The notes below the pieces were generated by a model, which saw only the letters and a list, made by a program, of their open reading frames with translations, did not search any database and was not told the origin of the DNA. Shown piece by piece: positions 1 to 11,335 of a DNA stretch of 64,000 nucleotides. Each line of letters opens with the position of its first letter. Within the stretch, counting starts at the first letter, position 1. Source of the stretch: Brachionus manjavacas (lineage: Eukaryota > Rotifera > Eurotatoria > Ploima > Brachionidae); assembly GCA_019054805.1 (NCBI GenBank), contig JAHQIY010000002.1, forward strand, positions 992,001 through 1,056,000. Reading direction: 5' to 3'. Position numbers and translations under genes: made by a program.

Positions 1-1150
1 TTAAAAAAAATGTTGATATTTTTTTTTGTTGGAGTAAATTTGCCAAGTACTTATTTACTTTCATAACTATAACTATATAACTTTCACTCGTTTTTTTAAA
101 TATTTTTACTGCAAAGTGATATTTGATAACTTAATATTTAAATTTAAATATTTATTCTTTCCCATCATAGCGAAAGTTTTAAATTTTTTTTTCTTAAATA
201 TGATAACAAAATAGGGAATTATTTAAATAGAAATCTTATTCTTTTATTTTTATGGAGAAGGAAACTTTAATGTCAGGAATTTCAAATCATCATATAAAAT
301 AAAATTTAAATTTTCAATAAATGAGAAGTATTTTTATAAATTTTTAAAAAAAGTGATTTTCATATTTGATACTAAATTAATATTCACTATTTTTTGATTA
401 CTATCTTATTGTTACAAGGTTTTCCCTGTTGCTCCGCTGCCGGAATAATAAAAATAAAAAATAGAGAAATCAGCTTTGATTATTTAATTAACTGATTAAT
501 ATATTTCGTTTACACGGCTATTTCTCTTTCAGCCTTTGTCTGATCTTTCAAAAAGCACAATTTGCCATCTTTCCTGATCAGTTATTTTATTTTTACCCAA
601 TTTTTGTCTATTTTGGCAAATTTAAGGTAGTCTTGCTTGAATGAGATCGATAATTTTTTTTTAATAGTTTATTTAATAAATTTTTTAAATTGCTTTGAGA
701 AATTAAACAATATGTTTTTAATAATTTCAAAAAGAACAAATGATTAATACATTTTAGAAAAGTTACAAGCTTTGAACTTTCCACTGCTGAAAAATAATAA
801 ATAAGTAAATTGTCACATTTATAAGCAAGCATGATCTCAAATCAAAGACAATTTTTTTTTAGCGAATTCGATAAAAAAATTTTACTTAATTTTTGTCCCA
901 ACAAAAAAAGTTTGAAAATTTAAATTTTTTTGACATACATGGGTTTTAAATATTAAGATTAATAAGTTTAAAATTTGAATTTTATTTATTCTGAAAAAAA
1001 TGGAAAATCAAACAAAAATTTAATATCAAATTGTTAATGAACAGTACATTTAGAGTTAGCCTGCTGATTAACCTAAAAATTATAAAAATTATTATAGGAG
1101 CAGTGCATTTTAGAGATTAATAAAATAGTCATTAGATTATTACATATGAT
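1..1150. other. AT-rich intergenic DNA, no gene seen
   Basis: Homopolymer A/T runs dominate and the short open frames have composition-driven Lys/Leu/Phe content. At about 430-465 a GC-richer patch followed by an A-rich tail looks like a retrotransposon 3' end, but it is too short to assign. Confidence 0.5.
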
Positions 1151-1420
1151 TTAAATCATCAAGAACACGATAGTGTCCAGTTTTTCATCAAACAGCTCAA
1201 AAAACTTGGCTTCAAACCTGAAATTCTAATGACTGCCTTCAAAAGTAGTCATCTTGATTATAACAGTTCTGTTTTGATAATCGCATCCTGCGAAATTAAA
1301 GCCCATATTAAAAGGGTCCAAAATAGGATCCTAAAAATCACTGGAATCACAAATAAAAAATTGCTCAACATTCAAGACGCAAAAGAGTGTATCGAAACAA
1401 TTATTTTTATTATTTATTTC
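1151..1420 (+). pseudogene. Non-LTR retrotransposon C-terminal fragment
   Basis: The frame starting at 1151 reads into a stretch typical of the region after the reverse transcriptase domain of jockey/CR1-type LINEs: SHLDYNSSV followed by KRVQNRILKITG, matching the family pattern SHLDYxxxxW...LQRVQNRALRI. Neither an upstream catalytic domain nor a 3' end can be seen, so this is a short relic. It is the only recognisable coding trace in the first 3 kb. Confidence 0.65.
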
Positions 1421-1479
1421 AAAAATTTATCAACCACTTGGGTGATGAAAGTAAAAATAAAAATCAAGTAAGAGAAAAA

Positions 1480-3200
1480 TAAATTTGAATAGTTAAATAG
1501 GAAAAAGTTTATTTCATTTTGTTTTTTTGTTAGTTTCTAAATAAATTATATATTAATATATAGAATAATCCGAATTTTATTTTGTTTTTAATAATCTAAA
1601 TTTATGCAAAAAAAAATTAAATAAAATGAGTGAGATGGGTGGTTGCTTCAGAAAGCTTTGGTAAGTAACTCTAATATTTTTCTTTATTATTTTTCTTCCG
1701 GGTATTCTTTGTTTAGGCAAAATTTTCTTGATTCGGCTTTTCCATTTTTTTTCTCTTCTTTAATTTTTTTCTTTGTTGTCAGCATTTCAACTGCAGCATT
1801 TTCATTGATCTCTTCTATACTTCTTTATTCATCGTCGAATAATTCATTGATTTCTACCAAATAATGTGCATCAGAAAAGTTTCTAAACTTCTGGCCCAAC
1901 TTTATAACTCTTTATTTTGCAGAAGTACAAGAATGTCGATGGCTCTAATTATCTATTCCGATTCTAAAACAAAAAAAAAAGCGAAAATAGAGATCTACAA
2001 TTACAGCATAGTAAAAAAATGCTTTAAGAGATGACTTTGACAAACAAGAACTCAACAGATTAACTAGACCAGCTATACCAGAGGAAATTCATAAAGGAGT
2101 AAAAGTAGGGAAAATCAAGATGTAACAAGATGTTCGAGGCAAAATTAGGAATCAAAACATGAGAAGATGTCAAACAACCCAAAATACCATTACAATACTT
2201 ACGACTTAAAAACCCTGTTTTTTTTCTTATTCATTTAATCATTTAATTCAATTAAAAAATATTTATAATTAAAGAAATTCACAGATATAATACTGTAAAC
2301 TACGGTGTATGTCATCAATTGTGCCATTTATATTTATTCAATAAAATATTTAACTACTAATCTATGACTTTTTCGTCACCTTATAGTATTCCTGAAGGAA
2401 ATTCTCGATTCTTAGAAGAAAAGTTATAAGATTTTTAATTTTTTAACTATTCTTTTTTTTGCTGAATTTTAAAACCTTTAAAATGGTAGTATTGTTTTAG
2501 ATCGAATTTTTTACTTGAATTTTCAATTAAGTGAATTCAAATTCAATTCGGATATCAAAATTATTTGAATTAAATTTCAAATACAATAATTTTTTTTTAT
2601 ACTTTTTTAATTTGAAAATTTAAAAAATTTTGTTTATTTTAATATTTTTTATTTTTTTAAGTCCCAACGCACTAAGCTAGGATAAATGCTTTTAACTATT
2701 TATAAATTTGTCGTATTGATTCTTAAAATTGTTGACTCTTTCGGCTTTAATGATTTTTTTTTAATCTGAATTTTGGTTAAATCTACACTAGAAAAATGAA
2801 TTTCAGTTTAATAAGCAAAATCGGTATCTATTAGTTTTAATTAAAAGATATTAAAAGACAAAATAATTAAAAGCATTTAAAGAAAAATAAAAGATTACGC
2901 TTAAATAATATAATTATTTTTATAATGCTCGCATTAAAAGGTTTTAATCAAAAAAACCAATTTAAATTAGTTTTCAATATTAAGCGATTTTTGTAAAATC
3001 AATAATGTTGAACATGAAAATTAACTTGCACTTGTACCTCTCTTTTTGAAATAGTTTTTTAAATTAATTAAATTGAAATAGTTAGTATCATTTTAAAATT
3101 CTATATTGCACAAGATTTTATTCAAAGAAATATGTTATGTAAAAAAATATGACTAGAAATCCGCTTACATCTTAAAAAGATTAATGAAAAGTAAATTATT
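1480..3200. other. Intergenic DNA with weak coding-like patches
   Basis: At 1626-1661 a short open stretch (MSEMGGCFRKLW) ends exactly at a consensus GTAAGT donor, so it could be a first exon. The minus strand of about 1690-1870 reads acidic and basic residues, and the plus strand at 2029-2122 reads PAIPEEIHKGVKVGKIKM. None can be joined into a gene, and I assign no function. The rest is AT-rich with no signal. Confidence 0.3.
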
Positions 3201-3213
3201 TAAATAAAGTTTT

Positions 3214-5060
3214 TTAATCGAAATGCTTTCTTTGACACAATTTATTTATTGAATAAATAATGTTTTGGGTTTCGACTCCACTCTCACATAAGTTAACCAA
3301 AACATACAAATTTCTCAAAACATAGTCATTCTTAAAATAAAATTTAAAATAAATTTCAATTACTTTTAATCATTTTACCTTCAAACTAAAGCATTTTTGA
3401 ATTAAATGATCAATCACTGGTTTGTAGCATTCATGGTTTGTTAATTTCTTTTTGTTCACGAGAACATCGTTCAAATCAAGATTTTCTCTCTTTGCTATTA
3501 ATTTCGCAATACCTTGGATCACATTTATTGCTTTAGTTTTAATCTTAAAAAAAATTTTGAATTTAAAAAAATAAAAGTTATTTTCAAACTTACTTCTTGA
3601 ATCTCTCTCATTTCGGATAAAATTGATTGTCTATTGAATTGATCAGTCTCTTGTGCTAATCTTTTTTGTAAAATAGACATCCTAACCTCTTCAGATTTTA
3701 TGACATCAGTCTTAGAAGTCAAAGGTAAAAATATGAAAAAACCCATTTAAATCAATACTTTAGGTGGAATTCTTGTCATGGATAGAGTTGGGTTGTAACT
3801 TTGGCCTTTCTCTGCTTGGAAATCAGATACTTTAAAATTAAGACCCATTTTCAAATCCCCGAATTCGGTAACGTGACTACTATTAGTTAGATTTTTGACA
3901 ATTTCAAATTGCTGCTTCAAAGTCTCTGAAAAAATGTCCTCCTTGGTTAAAAAAATAGAAAACATTCTTTACCGTCAATATCATTTATTTACTCTATCAG
4001 AATCTTCCATCCAATTTACACTATACAAATCACCCAGATAGGTTCTCAGTTTGCTATCGTAGTAACAAGCATAACTAGACTCTTTACTGTTGGCAGCGGT
4101 TGTAGCATAAACTTTTTTGAAAAACTTAACATTACTAATGGTCGATTAAAAATTTACCATTGATATTATCTGCCAGAAGATTTTCGAACATAGAGCCAGA
4201 TTCGCATGCTTCAATATAGAAAACCATCTAGAAAAATCTACAAATTAAATTTATTCAAATTATTTATCTTAAGGTACATTTTTATATTGATTGTTTTCAT
4301 GCATTGACTTGATTGCTTTGTTAAGGTCAGAAGCATGTAGCTAATTTAAAATGATAATTAAACAAAAATGTTTTTTCAATTTTAGGAGGTTATTACAGCG
4401 CTACCATCCGGAAAAGCGATGATGCCTGGCGCACCATGGTCAGCAAAGTAAACAAAAATGTTGTCATTAGGACCGCTTTTAATTTTTGAATTTTATGGAT
4501 TAAAAAATTCTAAATTTTACCTTTTAATTGTTTTTCCGCTGCCAACACTCACTGATTCACCTTGTAAAACTTTCAAAAAATTTGACGGGGTAACCAACTT
4601 GAAAAAAACAGCTATAAAATTTGCATTAAAAAAGAGATAAATTTTAACTTTTTTGGTGTAGTCCTTAAGAGTTCCATTGTAGACATCCTTACCACCTGGT
4701 TGATTTATAATTTGACCTTTCATAGGGTTTCTTTTTTTCATTGAGTTTATAAAATTCAATTTAAATACAAATAAGAATTACTCTTGATTGTAAGCAATGT
4801 CATCGTACATCATGACAACTATTCTTTCATCTGGAATGCCGTTTCTGTGCATTATTTGATACGCATGACAAATGTCAGCCTTTTCAAATTCAAAATTTTA
4901 TTCTGATGAGCAAAAAATTAACCAGAATTACTTGATGTCTGTAGTTATAGTATTGGTTGGAACCAGCTACTAAAAGGACCCAATTAACACCCTCGTCAGT
5001 GTAAACTGATCCGGCTAAACAAAAAACCAGGCCTACTAAAAAACTAAACATTTTTTTCAT
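3214..5060 (-). CDS. LGMN: Legumain (asparaginyl endopeptidase, C13 cysteine protease)
   Basis: Twelve exons can be joined by GT...AG introns of about 45-60 nt: 4932-5060, 4782-4879, 4649-4730, 4521-4597, 4397-4475, 4278-4340, 4158-4227, 3993-4111, 3759-3941, 3594-3710, 3379-3543, 3214-3330. They give about 432 aa, close to the usual length of animal legumains. The N-terminus is a hydrophobic signal peptide ([18 protein letters not shown]). The catalytic His lies in FADHGAPG (about residue 142) and the Cys in EACESGSM (about residue 184); YATTAAN and SYACYYD are further family blocks. The C-terminal prodomain has the paired cysteines of the family (NHECY, NLCES). Known role: an acid-activated endolysosomal protease that cleaves after Asn and processes cathepsins. 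The upstream ATG was chosen because it extends the signal peptide; the second ATG, three codons in, would serve equally well. No defect is seen. Confidence 0.93.
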
Positions 5061-6570
5061 ATTTTTAAGTATAATACAAGCCTTTCTTACCTTAATGCTA
5101 TTTATATCGAGTATATTTTAATGGACATGTGATAAAGTTAAAGTATGATATTTTACTTCAAATAAAAAAATTGATCACAAGACTTTTTAATGTTTCAAGG
5201 CAATTGATAAAGATAGAACTCAAGTTATATTTTTATCAGTAAATTTTTTATCATCTTTTGAAAAAAAGAGCGCAAAAAATTGGCTAAATGCTAGTTCTAA
5301 ATTTATTTTCAAAATATTTGAAATTTATATTGATTAAAGTTGGGACTATTTAAAAAAATTCAATTTTTAGATAATCACAAATATTTGATTCTGATTATGG
5401 ACAATAAAATAGTTTGTCATTTAAAATTTATTCAATGCAAAATAAATGCAGTGTGATCAATCGGAGTTTTACGAAAAGATGCAGAACTAATGCTTAAAGT
5501 TACTTAGAAAATGCTCTATTTAAATTTAAAAAGAAAATTAAAAAAATGGAATTTTTCATTTGAGAAGTTTAATAATATTAATGAAAATAAAAAGTAAATG
5601 TTCCATTCAAACATAATTTCATTAATATTATTAAACTTCTCAAATGAAAAATTCCATTTTTTTAATTTTATTAATTTTAATTTTTTTAAATGAAGAAAAT
5701 CATTTAAAAAAATTAAAAAAATTCTAATTTTCCCTTTATTAAAGGGCCAAGTGTTAAATTAATAAATTTATGACAATCAATCGATCTGATTAAATAATTT
5801 CCAAAGAAATTGTTCAGCGCTTTTTTTAAATCACAGCTTTCTAAATTTTTGAAAAAAATTACTAAGAAGAAAAGAAATATCTAGTTTATTGAGGGTTTTT
5901 TCTTTAAATTTAGCTTTAATTTAAAACATTCAAATTGTTCAATTTAAAGTCTATATTAGTGTCTAAAACACCAATTTTAATAAAAATGTATACCTTTAAA
6001 TTCTAAAATTGGACTGACACTCCTATCTTAACCAACATTTACCTTTTACCATTTCTTTAAATTTCTTAATATTATTTTACTTAAATATAATCAAGCATAG
6101 ATCTTTTATTAATTACACAATCTTATCGATATTGTATAGTAATCATCATTATTTTAATTACATAAATGATCAAGAAAAAACCAATTAGAAAATCTTCACT
6201 TAAAGAAAACACTTCTTTTTTGTGTATGGAACTTGCAGAGTGGGATACTGAACTTGATCAATAAATTATTCTGAACTAAATAGAATTTTAGTCAATATTT
6301 GGATAAGATTTATCAGGGGAATCCTTAGAAAATCCTGTTTACGGTCTTTTAAAGAATTTTATTATGGATATTCCTTGAACGAAAAAAAAGCTTATAAAAC
6401 GCACAAAAACTAGCGAACAAAATCTTTTTTGAAAGCGGCAGTAAACTTTAAAAATTTTTTAAAAAATCTGATTAATATAATTTTTAATTAGCATTTATTT
6501 ATTTTTTATATTTAAATTTTATTTTTCTAGAAAAGTAATGGAAAAAATATTAAAATTCTTTTTAGACTTT
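5061..6570. other. Intergenic DNA between legumain and a LINE relic
   Basis: Apart from the 53-nt hairpin repeat listed separately, no coding pattern is seen on either strand. Confidence 0.5.
5534..5669. repeat. Perfect 53-nt inverted repeat with 30-nt loop
   Basis: Positions 5534-5586 and 5617-5669 are reverse complements over 53 nt without a mismatch. The arms contain GGAATTTTTCATTTGAGAAG and its complement. This could be a foldback MITE or a hairpin that forms double-stranded RNA if transcribed. No target duplication was found. Confidence 0.8.
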
Positions 6571-6900
6571 TAGTAGTAGTAGTAGTAGTTAAAATGGCTG
6601 GGCAGCTTCTGCCTAGTGTTACACTTTACAGCCCTGAAACTAATTTATAATAAATAATTATAATAATTTGTCCAATCTTGCTTTAAAAACATTTAATTTT
6701 CGTGATTCAACTATCATCCTTGGTAGCTGATTCCAAGTTTTGGACACTCTTTTCATAAAAAAATGATGTCTATTTGAGTTGCTAGTGATCTCTCGCACTA
6801 TCTTTTTATTGTGGCTTCTCAAATTTAATGTACCTGACGGTGTGACGGTTTTGAAATATAAAATGTCTTGTTTTAAAATCTTAAGTAATGGTTACAAAAA
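6571..6900 (-). mobile_element. 3' end of a non-LTR retrotransposon ending in ACT triplets
   Basis: On the minus strand the frame stopping at 6658 reads the classic LINE tail: HHFFMKRVSKTWNQLPR followed by FKARLDKLL and a stop. A roughly 70-nt 3' UTR follows and ends in (ACT)6, seen on the plus strand as (TAG)6 at 6571-6588. The same arrangement (WNxLP...SFKxxLD, stop, ACT repeats) occurs near 40.07-40.32 kb. Only the last part of the element is present, as expected from 5' truncation during target-primed reverse transcription. Confidence 0.8.
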
Positions 6901-8220
6901 TAAAAAGGTTTCATTAAATTTAAAAAAACACCCATTTTTTGGGGTTTTACGCGTGAAAACGCTAACGTTTAACAAGCGCGAAACAGGTGTTTATCCAGAT
7001 GATTTTTGTTTTAAAAGTGTAAGTTCTTTTAAAGATTTTTATTTAAACGTATTTAATATATAACAAAAAAAATTAATTAGATATTATTAAAATATTAAAT
7101 ATTATCTAATTAATTTTCAAAAAAAAATCTTGAGAAATACATGCATTTATTAGTTTTCCATATAAGCAATAAATACATAGTAGCTGCAATAGTTGTTCAA
7201 GATTCAATAGATAATTCTTTAATTTTTTTCTACAATTTTATCTGTGTAAGATCATCTTCACAGACTAATGTAAGAAGAATATAAGCTATCCAAAATTAAG
7301 CAGCTTAATATAAAAATAAATTTTCAATTCCATTAATTCCATCCAACATCACACATCACGAAGCATCCAACAAATTCAAACTCCTATCTGTCTCTAATTA
7401 ACTTTTTTAGTCGAGAGAAAGAGATATTTTAGAATGAGACGGATTCATTCTATGAGACTAGGGGATGAATACAGGGCAGATTTTGAGTAAAGATTTTTCG
7501 AATCCCCGACTCTCTTGGGTATTTCTACGTTATCACACTTTCTTTATTTTATCAAACCATCTAATTCCAAAACTTTTGGAAAATAATGACGTTATTTTGG
7601 TATCTTTGTTATAGTGTATTTTTTAGCTCTATTTTTTTCTTACATAATTTCATTTTTGAAGATAAAAATTTATTTTTAACTTTTTATTTTTTAATCTGTG
7701 AAAACTCAAGCTCAAAACAAAATTAAAATAATAATAAATAAAGAATTATATGAAATATTTTTTAATTTGTTCAGTAGCCTTTTTATTCCACAGTTTAAAA
7801 TGGTAGTTGATTCCAATTTTTGAAAATCTTTTCATGAAGGAAAAAATGATGCTGTAATCTTTCAAGTTGTTTAGTCGTGGATTTTAAACAGGTACTGTGA
7901 AATCCAAGTGAGGTATAATGAAATTTAGGTAGACAATTCACTTAAGTAAAATTTAAATTATTAATTTATTTAAAAAATAAATTTTTCAATCATTTAATTG
8001 ATTATATTTTTACCAATGACAAAAACAATACTTTTTTAAAATTTTTACAAAATTCTATCTTAAAACAATCTTTTTTTCAAATGAAGAAAAAAGTCAGCTT
8101 AGATTAAAAAATAAAGCAAAATTTCAGAATAGGTCCTGTGTCAATTAATTTCTCACTTTAGTTTTTAATCTCTTTAAACAAGAAAAGCTTCTTTTGGAAG
8201 AAGCTGAGAAAATTGGAGTG
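6901..8220. other. Intergenic DNA, mostly featureless
   Basis: Outside the small LINE relic at 7780-7885 I see no gene, RNA or repeat structure here. The stretch at 7320-7520 is less AT-rich but has no coding frame. Confidence 0.45.
7780..7885 (-). repeat. Degenerate copy of the same LINE tail
   Basis: The stretch from 7800 is alignable by eye to 6720-6780 (TGGTAG.TGATTCCAA and CTTTTCATGA followed by an AAAAAATGATG run). No open frame remains. Confidence 0.5.
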
Positions 8221-8479
8221 TTGTTAACCCTTCTCCGTCCAAGATATCAAAAATAACGTTATCGTCTGAGATGGGTCAATTTTGATTCAAGGAAAAAAAT
8301 TATTATTTTATAAAATTTTATTATGAAATTAGTAAAAATTTAAAAAAAAAAGCGGTTAAAAAAATAAAATCACAAAATTATATATTTAAACAGTTTTGAA
8401 AAAAAACAGTTTTTATTTGTTCCGAGTGATTTTTCCAATAAACACTTCACAATGAGAAAATGTTTCGAAACTTTTATTT

Positions 8480-8640
8480 TCGGTTTTTATTTATTTATTA
8501 ATTTAATTCAAATTAACCTCCATTAGGAGAAGTAAAATAAAAATTAAAATTAAAGTTTTGCATAAAAATAAAAAGAAAGTAAAATTAAATACAGATAAAA
8601 AGTAGTAAAAGGAAAAGATACAGTCGTAACCTGACCAAAT
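8480..8640 (-). repeat. LINE/SINE-like 3' end with hairpin and A-rich tail
   Basis: On the minus strand CTTCTCCTAATGGAG, a small hairpin, is followed by an AAATTAATAAATAAATAAA tail. The layout resembles the other hairpin-plus-AAATA 3' ends in the window, with a different hairpin sequence. It is inserted into the left part of the TTAA-flanked shell. Confidence 0.4.
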
Positions 8641-9063
8641 TCATAATTTAATGTTAAAAAACTTACCTAGAAATTCATTGATAGAAATCATAGAACTTTT
8701 TAATTTATCTCTTAGAGAAGCGAAGGCCCCTAAAGCGTAGAAAACTTCGAACATTACTATGATCCAAAAAAAGGCCTCTAATTTACAAGATCCTTTAAAT
8801 TATAGACCTATTAATATAACGAGTTGTTTAGGAAAGTTACTGGAGCGAATAGTTTATTCAAGATTATACAATTTTTTGGAACAAAATTCACTTCTTATCT
8901 AGGAGCAATCTGGATTTAGGAAACACCGGCGAACATCAGATAATCTATTTTTTTAATTAAAACAATTGAAAAATCATTTAATAGAAAAAAAAGAGTTTAT
9001 GGTCTCTTTTTTGATATTTCTAAAGCCTTTGATAGGGTTTGACATGAAGGTTTACTTTTTAAA

Positions 9064-9602
9064 TTGATTAAAATTAATCCACCTCATTGCTTTACTAACT
9101 GGATTAGATCCTTTTTAGGCACTAGGACATTTAATGTGGTAAATGTTAATGACCACTTGAGCGAAGAATATCAAATAACTGCAGGTGTTCATCAAGGCTC
9201 AGTAATTAGTCCTCTTTTATTTAGTATATATATTAATGACATCCCAAAAAGAAACAAAACAAATAATGAATACTCTCTGCTTTTCGCAGGTGATCTAGTT
9301 ACATTCTTCATTTATAACAAAAAAGGGAACCTAGAAAATAAGATAAATAAATACACCAACGAACTAGAACAATGGCTTATTAAATGGAAAATGAAGATTC
9401 AGTTGAAAAGTCGTGTTCAGTAGTCTTTTCTAGGTACAAAAAAGAGGGTGATAATCTAAACTTAAAAATTTATGGAAACAGAATAGTGAGCCAAAAAGAA
9501 ATCAAGTTTCTTGGTATTAAATTTGATTCTAAGTTAAACTTTAATATACTAGTAGACGAAATTAAAGAACGCTACATTAAAAGGCTAAATGTTACAATAT
9601 AA
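9064..9602 (+). pseudogene. Reverse transcriptase relic inside the LINE
   Basis: Two overlapping open stretches, 9064-9423 and 9384-9602, cover palm motifs and the region after them and differ by a frameshift near 9415. The first holds CVHQGS-like GVHQGSVISPLLF and the mutated FAGD box. The second holds KIYGNRIVSQKEIKFLGIKF, repeated almost identically on the minus strand at 27.65-27.80 kb. That match gives the frame of the ancestral protein, but this copy cannot be functional. Confidence 0.8.
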
Positions 9603-9813
9603 GATATTGTCAAACAAAAAAATGGGGTCTTACTTAAAACACACTAGGAAACTAATATAAATCTTTAGTCGGATCAATTTTAGACAATTCTTTTCCTTGC
9701 TTGAATTCATTTTCAGAAAATAATATCAAAAAACTACAAGCAATTCAGAATACAGCACTAAGATCTATCCTTAAGTTAAAATATGATACTCCCTCCAACA
9801 TCGTGCATCATGA

Positions 9814-10553
9814 TGCTTTTTTTTTTTTTTTCTTCTTCCTTATTCACTCCTTGTGGAGCATAGGGTCATTACTTTTGATTTCCACTCAAGTCGATCTTTT
9901 GCCTTTACCCTTGCTTCTCCCCATGTCATTCCGATTTCGATGAGCTCTTTCGTGATTGCTGACCTCCATGTTACTGCTGGTCGTCCTACCTTACGTCGCC
10001 CTTGAGGTGTCCATTGAAGAGCCCTTTTTGGTATCCGTGTTTCTTTCATTCTAAGTACATGCCCAAGCCATCGCAGTCTTTTGTTCTTAATGCATTGACT
10101 TTATGGCTCTGAATTTGTTCTTCTGTATAGGTCAGCATTTGACAATGTCTCAGGCCAGTGTATCCCGAGAATCCTCTGCAGGCTTCCCGTGTGGAAGCTG
10201 TTAAGGCTTTTCCTGTCAGATTCACTCATCCCCCAACATTCACTTCCGTACATCAATGTTGCTTTTACTACACTGTTGTATAGTTTAAGCTTTGTTTCCT
10301 TGCTATAGCTTTTTGATTTCCATGCTGGTCGGAGTCTAGCAAAGACTCTTTGCTTTAGCAAGTCTGTTCTTAATTTCTCTGTGTGTTCCCAACGTTGTGC
10401 TGATAGTGCTACCTAGGTATGTGAATTCATTTACACACTCGATTTGTGTACCATCGATGATGATCGGGGTATCCAATTTGGTGTTTATGCACATAACTTT
10501 CGTCTTGGCTCCATTTATTTCGAGTCCAGTTGGCTTAGCGTTGTTCGCCAAGT
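9814..10553 (-). mobile_element. 5'-truncated RTE-like LINE inserted into another LINE
   Basis: A minus-strand insert with a roughly 15-nt poly-A tail (T run at 9817-9831 on the plus strand) is flanked by the direct repeat ATCATGA at 9807-9813 and 10554-10560. The copy of the host LINE at 27.4 kb has the empty site with a single CATCATGA. The insert codes, in three frames, for the end of a reverse transcriptase protein: INGAKTKVMCINTK, YLGSTISTTLGTHREIKNRL, LMYGSECWGMSESD and GRRKVGRPAVTWRSAI. These blocks are common in RTE-related LINEs of worms and cnidarians. Frameshifts separate the pieces. Confidence 0.85.
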
Positions 10554-11295
10554 ATCATGAAGCTTTTAATAAACTTAAATTACTAACAGTCTATAATCGG
10601 CTTTTGAGTTGAGTGAGAGATATGTTGGGACAGGACTGAGTCATTCTATTCCATTGGTTGTAAGACTGGTGGAGGAATACAAAGAAGGTTTCGAATCGAG
10701 ATAAATTGAATACCCAACTCCATTGTGTAATTGCTACCTTCCTATTTTCTCCTTTTTTCCTGAAACCTAAACAATGTAAACATGTGCCACATGTAACAAT
10801 CTATGTCTTCTTAATTTTGAATTTTTTTTTTATCTCATTTTATTAACTTTAATTTTATTTTTAATTTTGGTTTTGATTTTATTTTAATTTATTATGAAGG
10901 AGCCCTAGCTCGGTACAGAAAATAAAAACAACAATTCACTACATAAGCTTTCTAAGCAAGTTCTTCTTAGTCTCCTATCATTAACATTTGAATTTTGATA
11001 ATAAACTAAACTTTTTAAAACAATAGTTTCTGTTTTCGGTATTTTTGAAAAAATTTTAATGAAAAACAGAACAAAAAATCAATTTTTAGGGAATTTCAAT
11101 ATTTTTTTATTCAATCCAACAAAAATAAAATTTTGAAAAATTTGCTTGGGTCATTTGACCCGATCTTGGACGGATAAGGATTAAATATGCCAGAAAAAGC
11201 ATAGTTACATCAGATAACAAGATTTTTAAGAAATTGCATTTCAACCTTTCTCTGAATTTAAAAATATAACTATGGTCCCTAATAGAATTAAATGA

Positions 11296-11335
11296 TCCAG
11301 AATATAAAATTCACGCAAAAATTTTATATTCTGGA
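11296..11335. repeat. Perfect 16-bp hairpin
   Basis: TCCAGAATATAAAATT (11296-11311) and its exact complement (11320-11335) are separated by an 8-nt loop. It lies at the front of the Tc1-like transposase fragment and partly overlaps its first codons, so it may be a small local inverted duplication. Confidence 0.75.

Larger units (their letters stand above)
8641..10925 (+). mobile_element. Non-LTR retrotransposon (jockey/CR1-like), degenerate, interrupted
   Basis: A reverse transcriptase relic reads through several frameshifts: LNYRPINITSCLGKLLERI, EQSGFRKHRRTSDNL, DISKAFDRV, then TAGVHQGSVISPLLFSIYIN near 9180-9240. The catalytic FADD box has become FAGD (LLFAGDLVT, about 9283), so the enzyme would be dead even without the stops. 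The thumb and C-terminal region continues to about 9813, is broken by another element (9814-10553), and resumes at 10561. The 3' UTR ends at 10896-10925 with the hairpin GGAGCCCTAGCTC and an A-rich tail. A second, minus-strand copy of the same family lies at 27.01-27.86 kb. Confidence 0.85.
8228..11180. mobile_element. TTAA-flanked piggyBac-like shell filled by later insertions
   Basis: The outer ends are CCCTTCTCCGTCCAAGAT at 8228 and, in reverse complement, TCCTTATCCGTCCAAGAT ending at 11180: 16 of 18 positions agree. Both ends abut TTAA (8224-8227 and 11181-11184), the exact target duplication of piggyBac elements. No transposase remains. Once the retrotransposon material inside is discounted, the shell is about 0.5 kb, so it was probably a non-autonomous piggyBac MITE. 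Confidence 0.65.

Noticed and set aside
7440-7530. TTCGAATCCC word like a tRNA B box
   Set aside because: No A box or cloverleaf around it.
9701-9943. Open frame reading through the T run at 9817
   Set aside because: It crosses the junction of two retrotransposons, so it is a chimera of two inserts.
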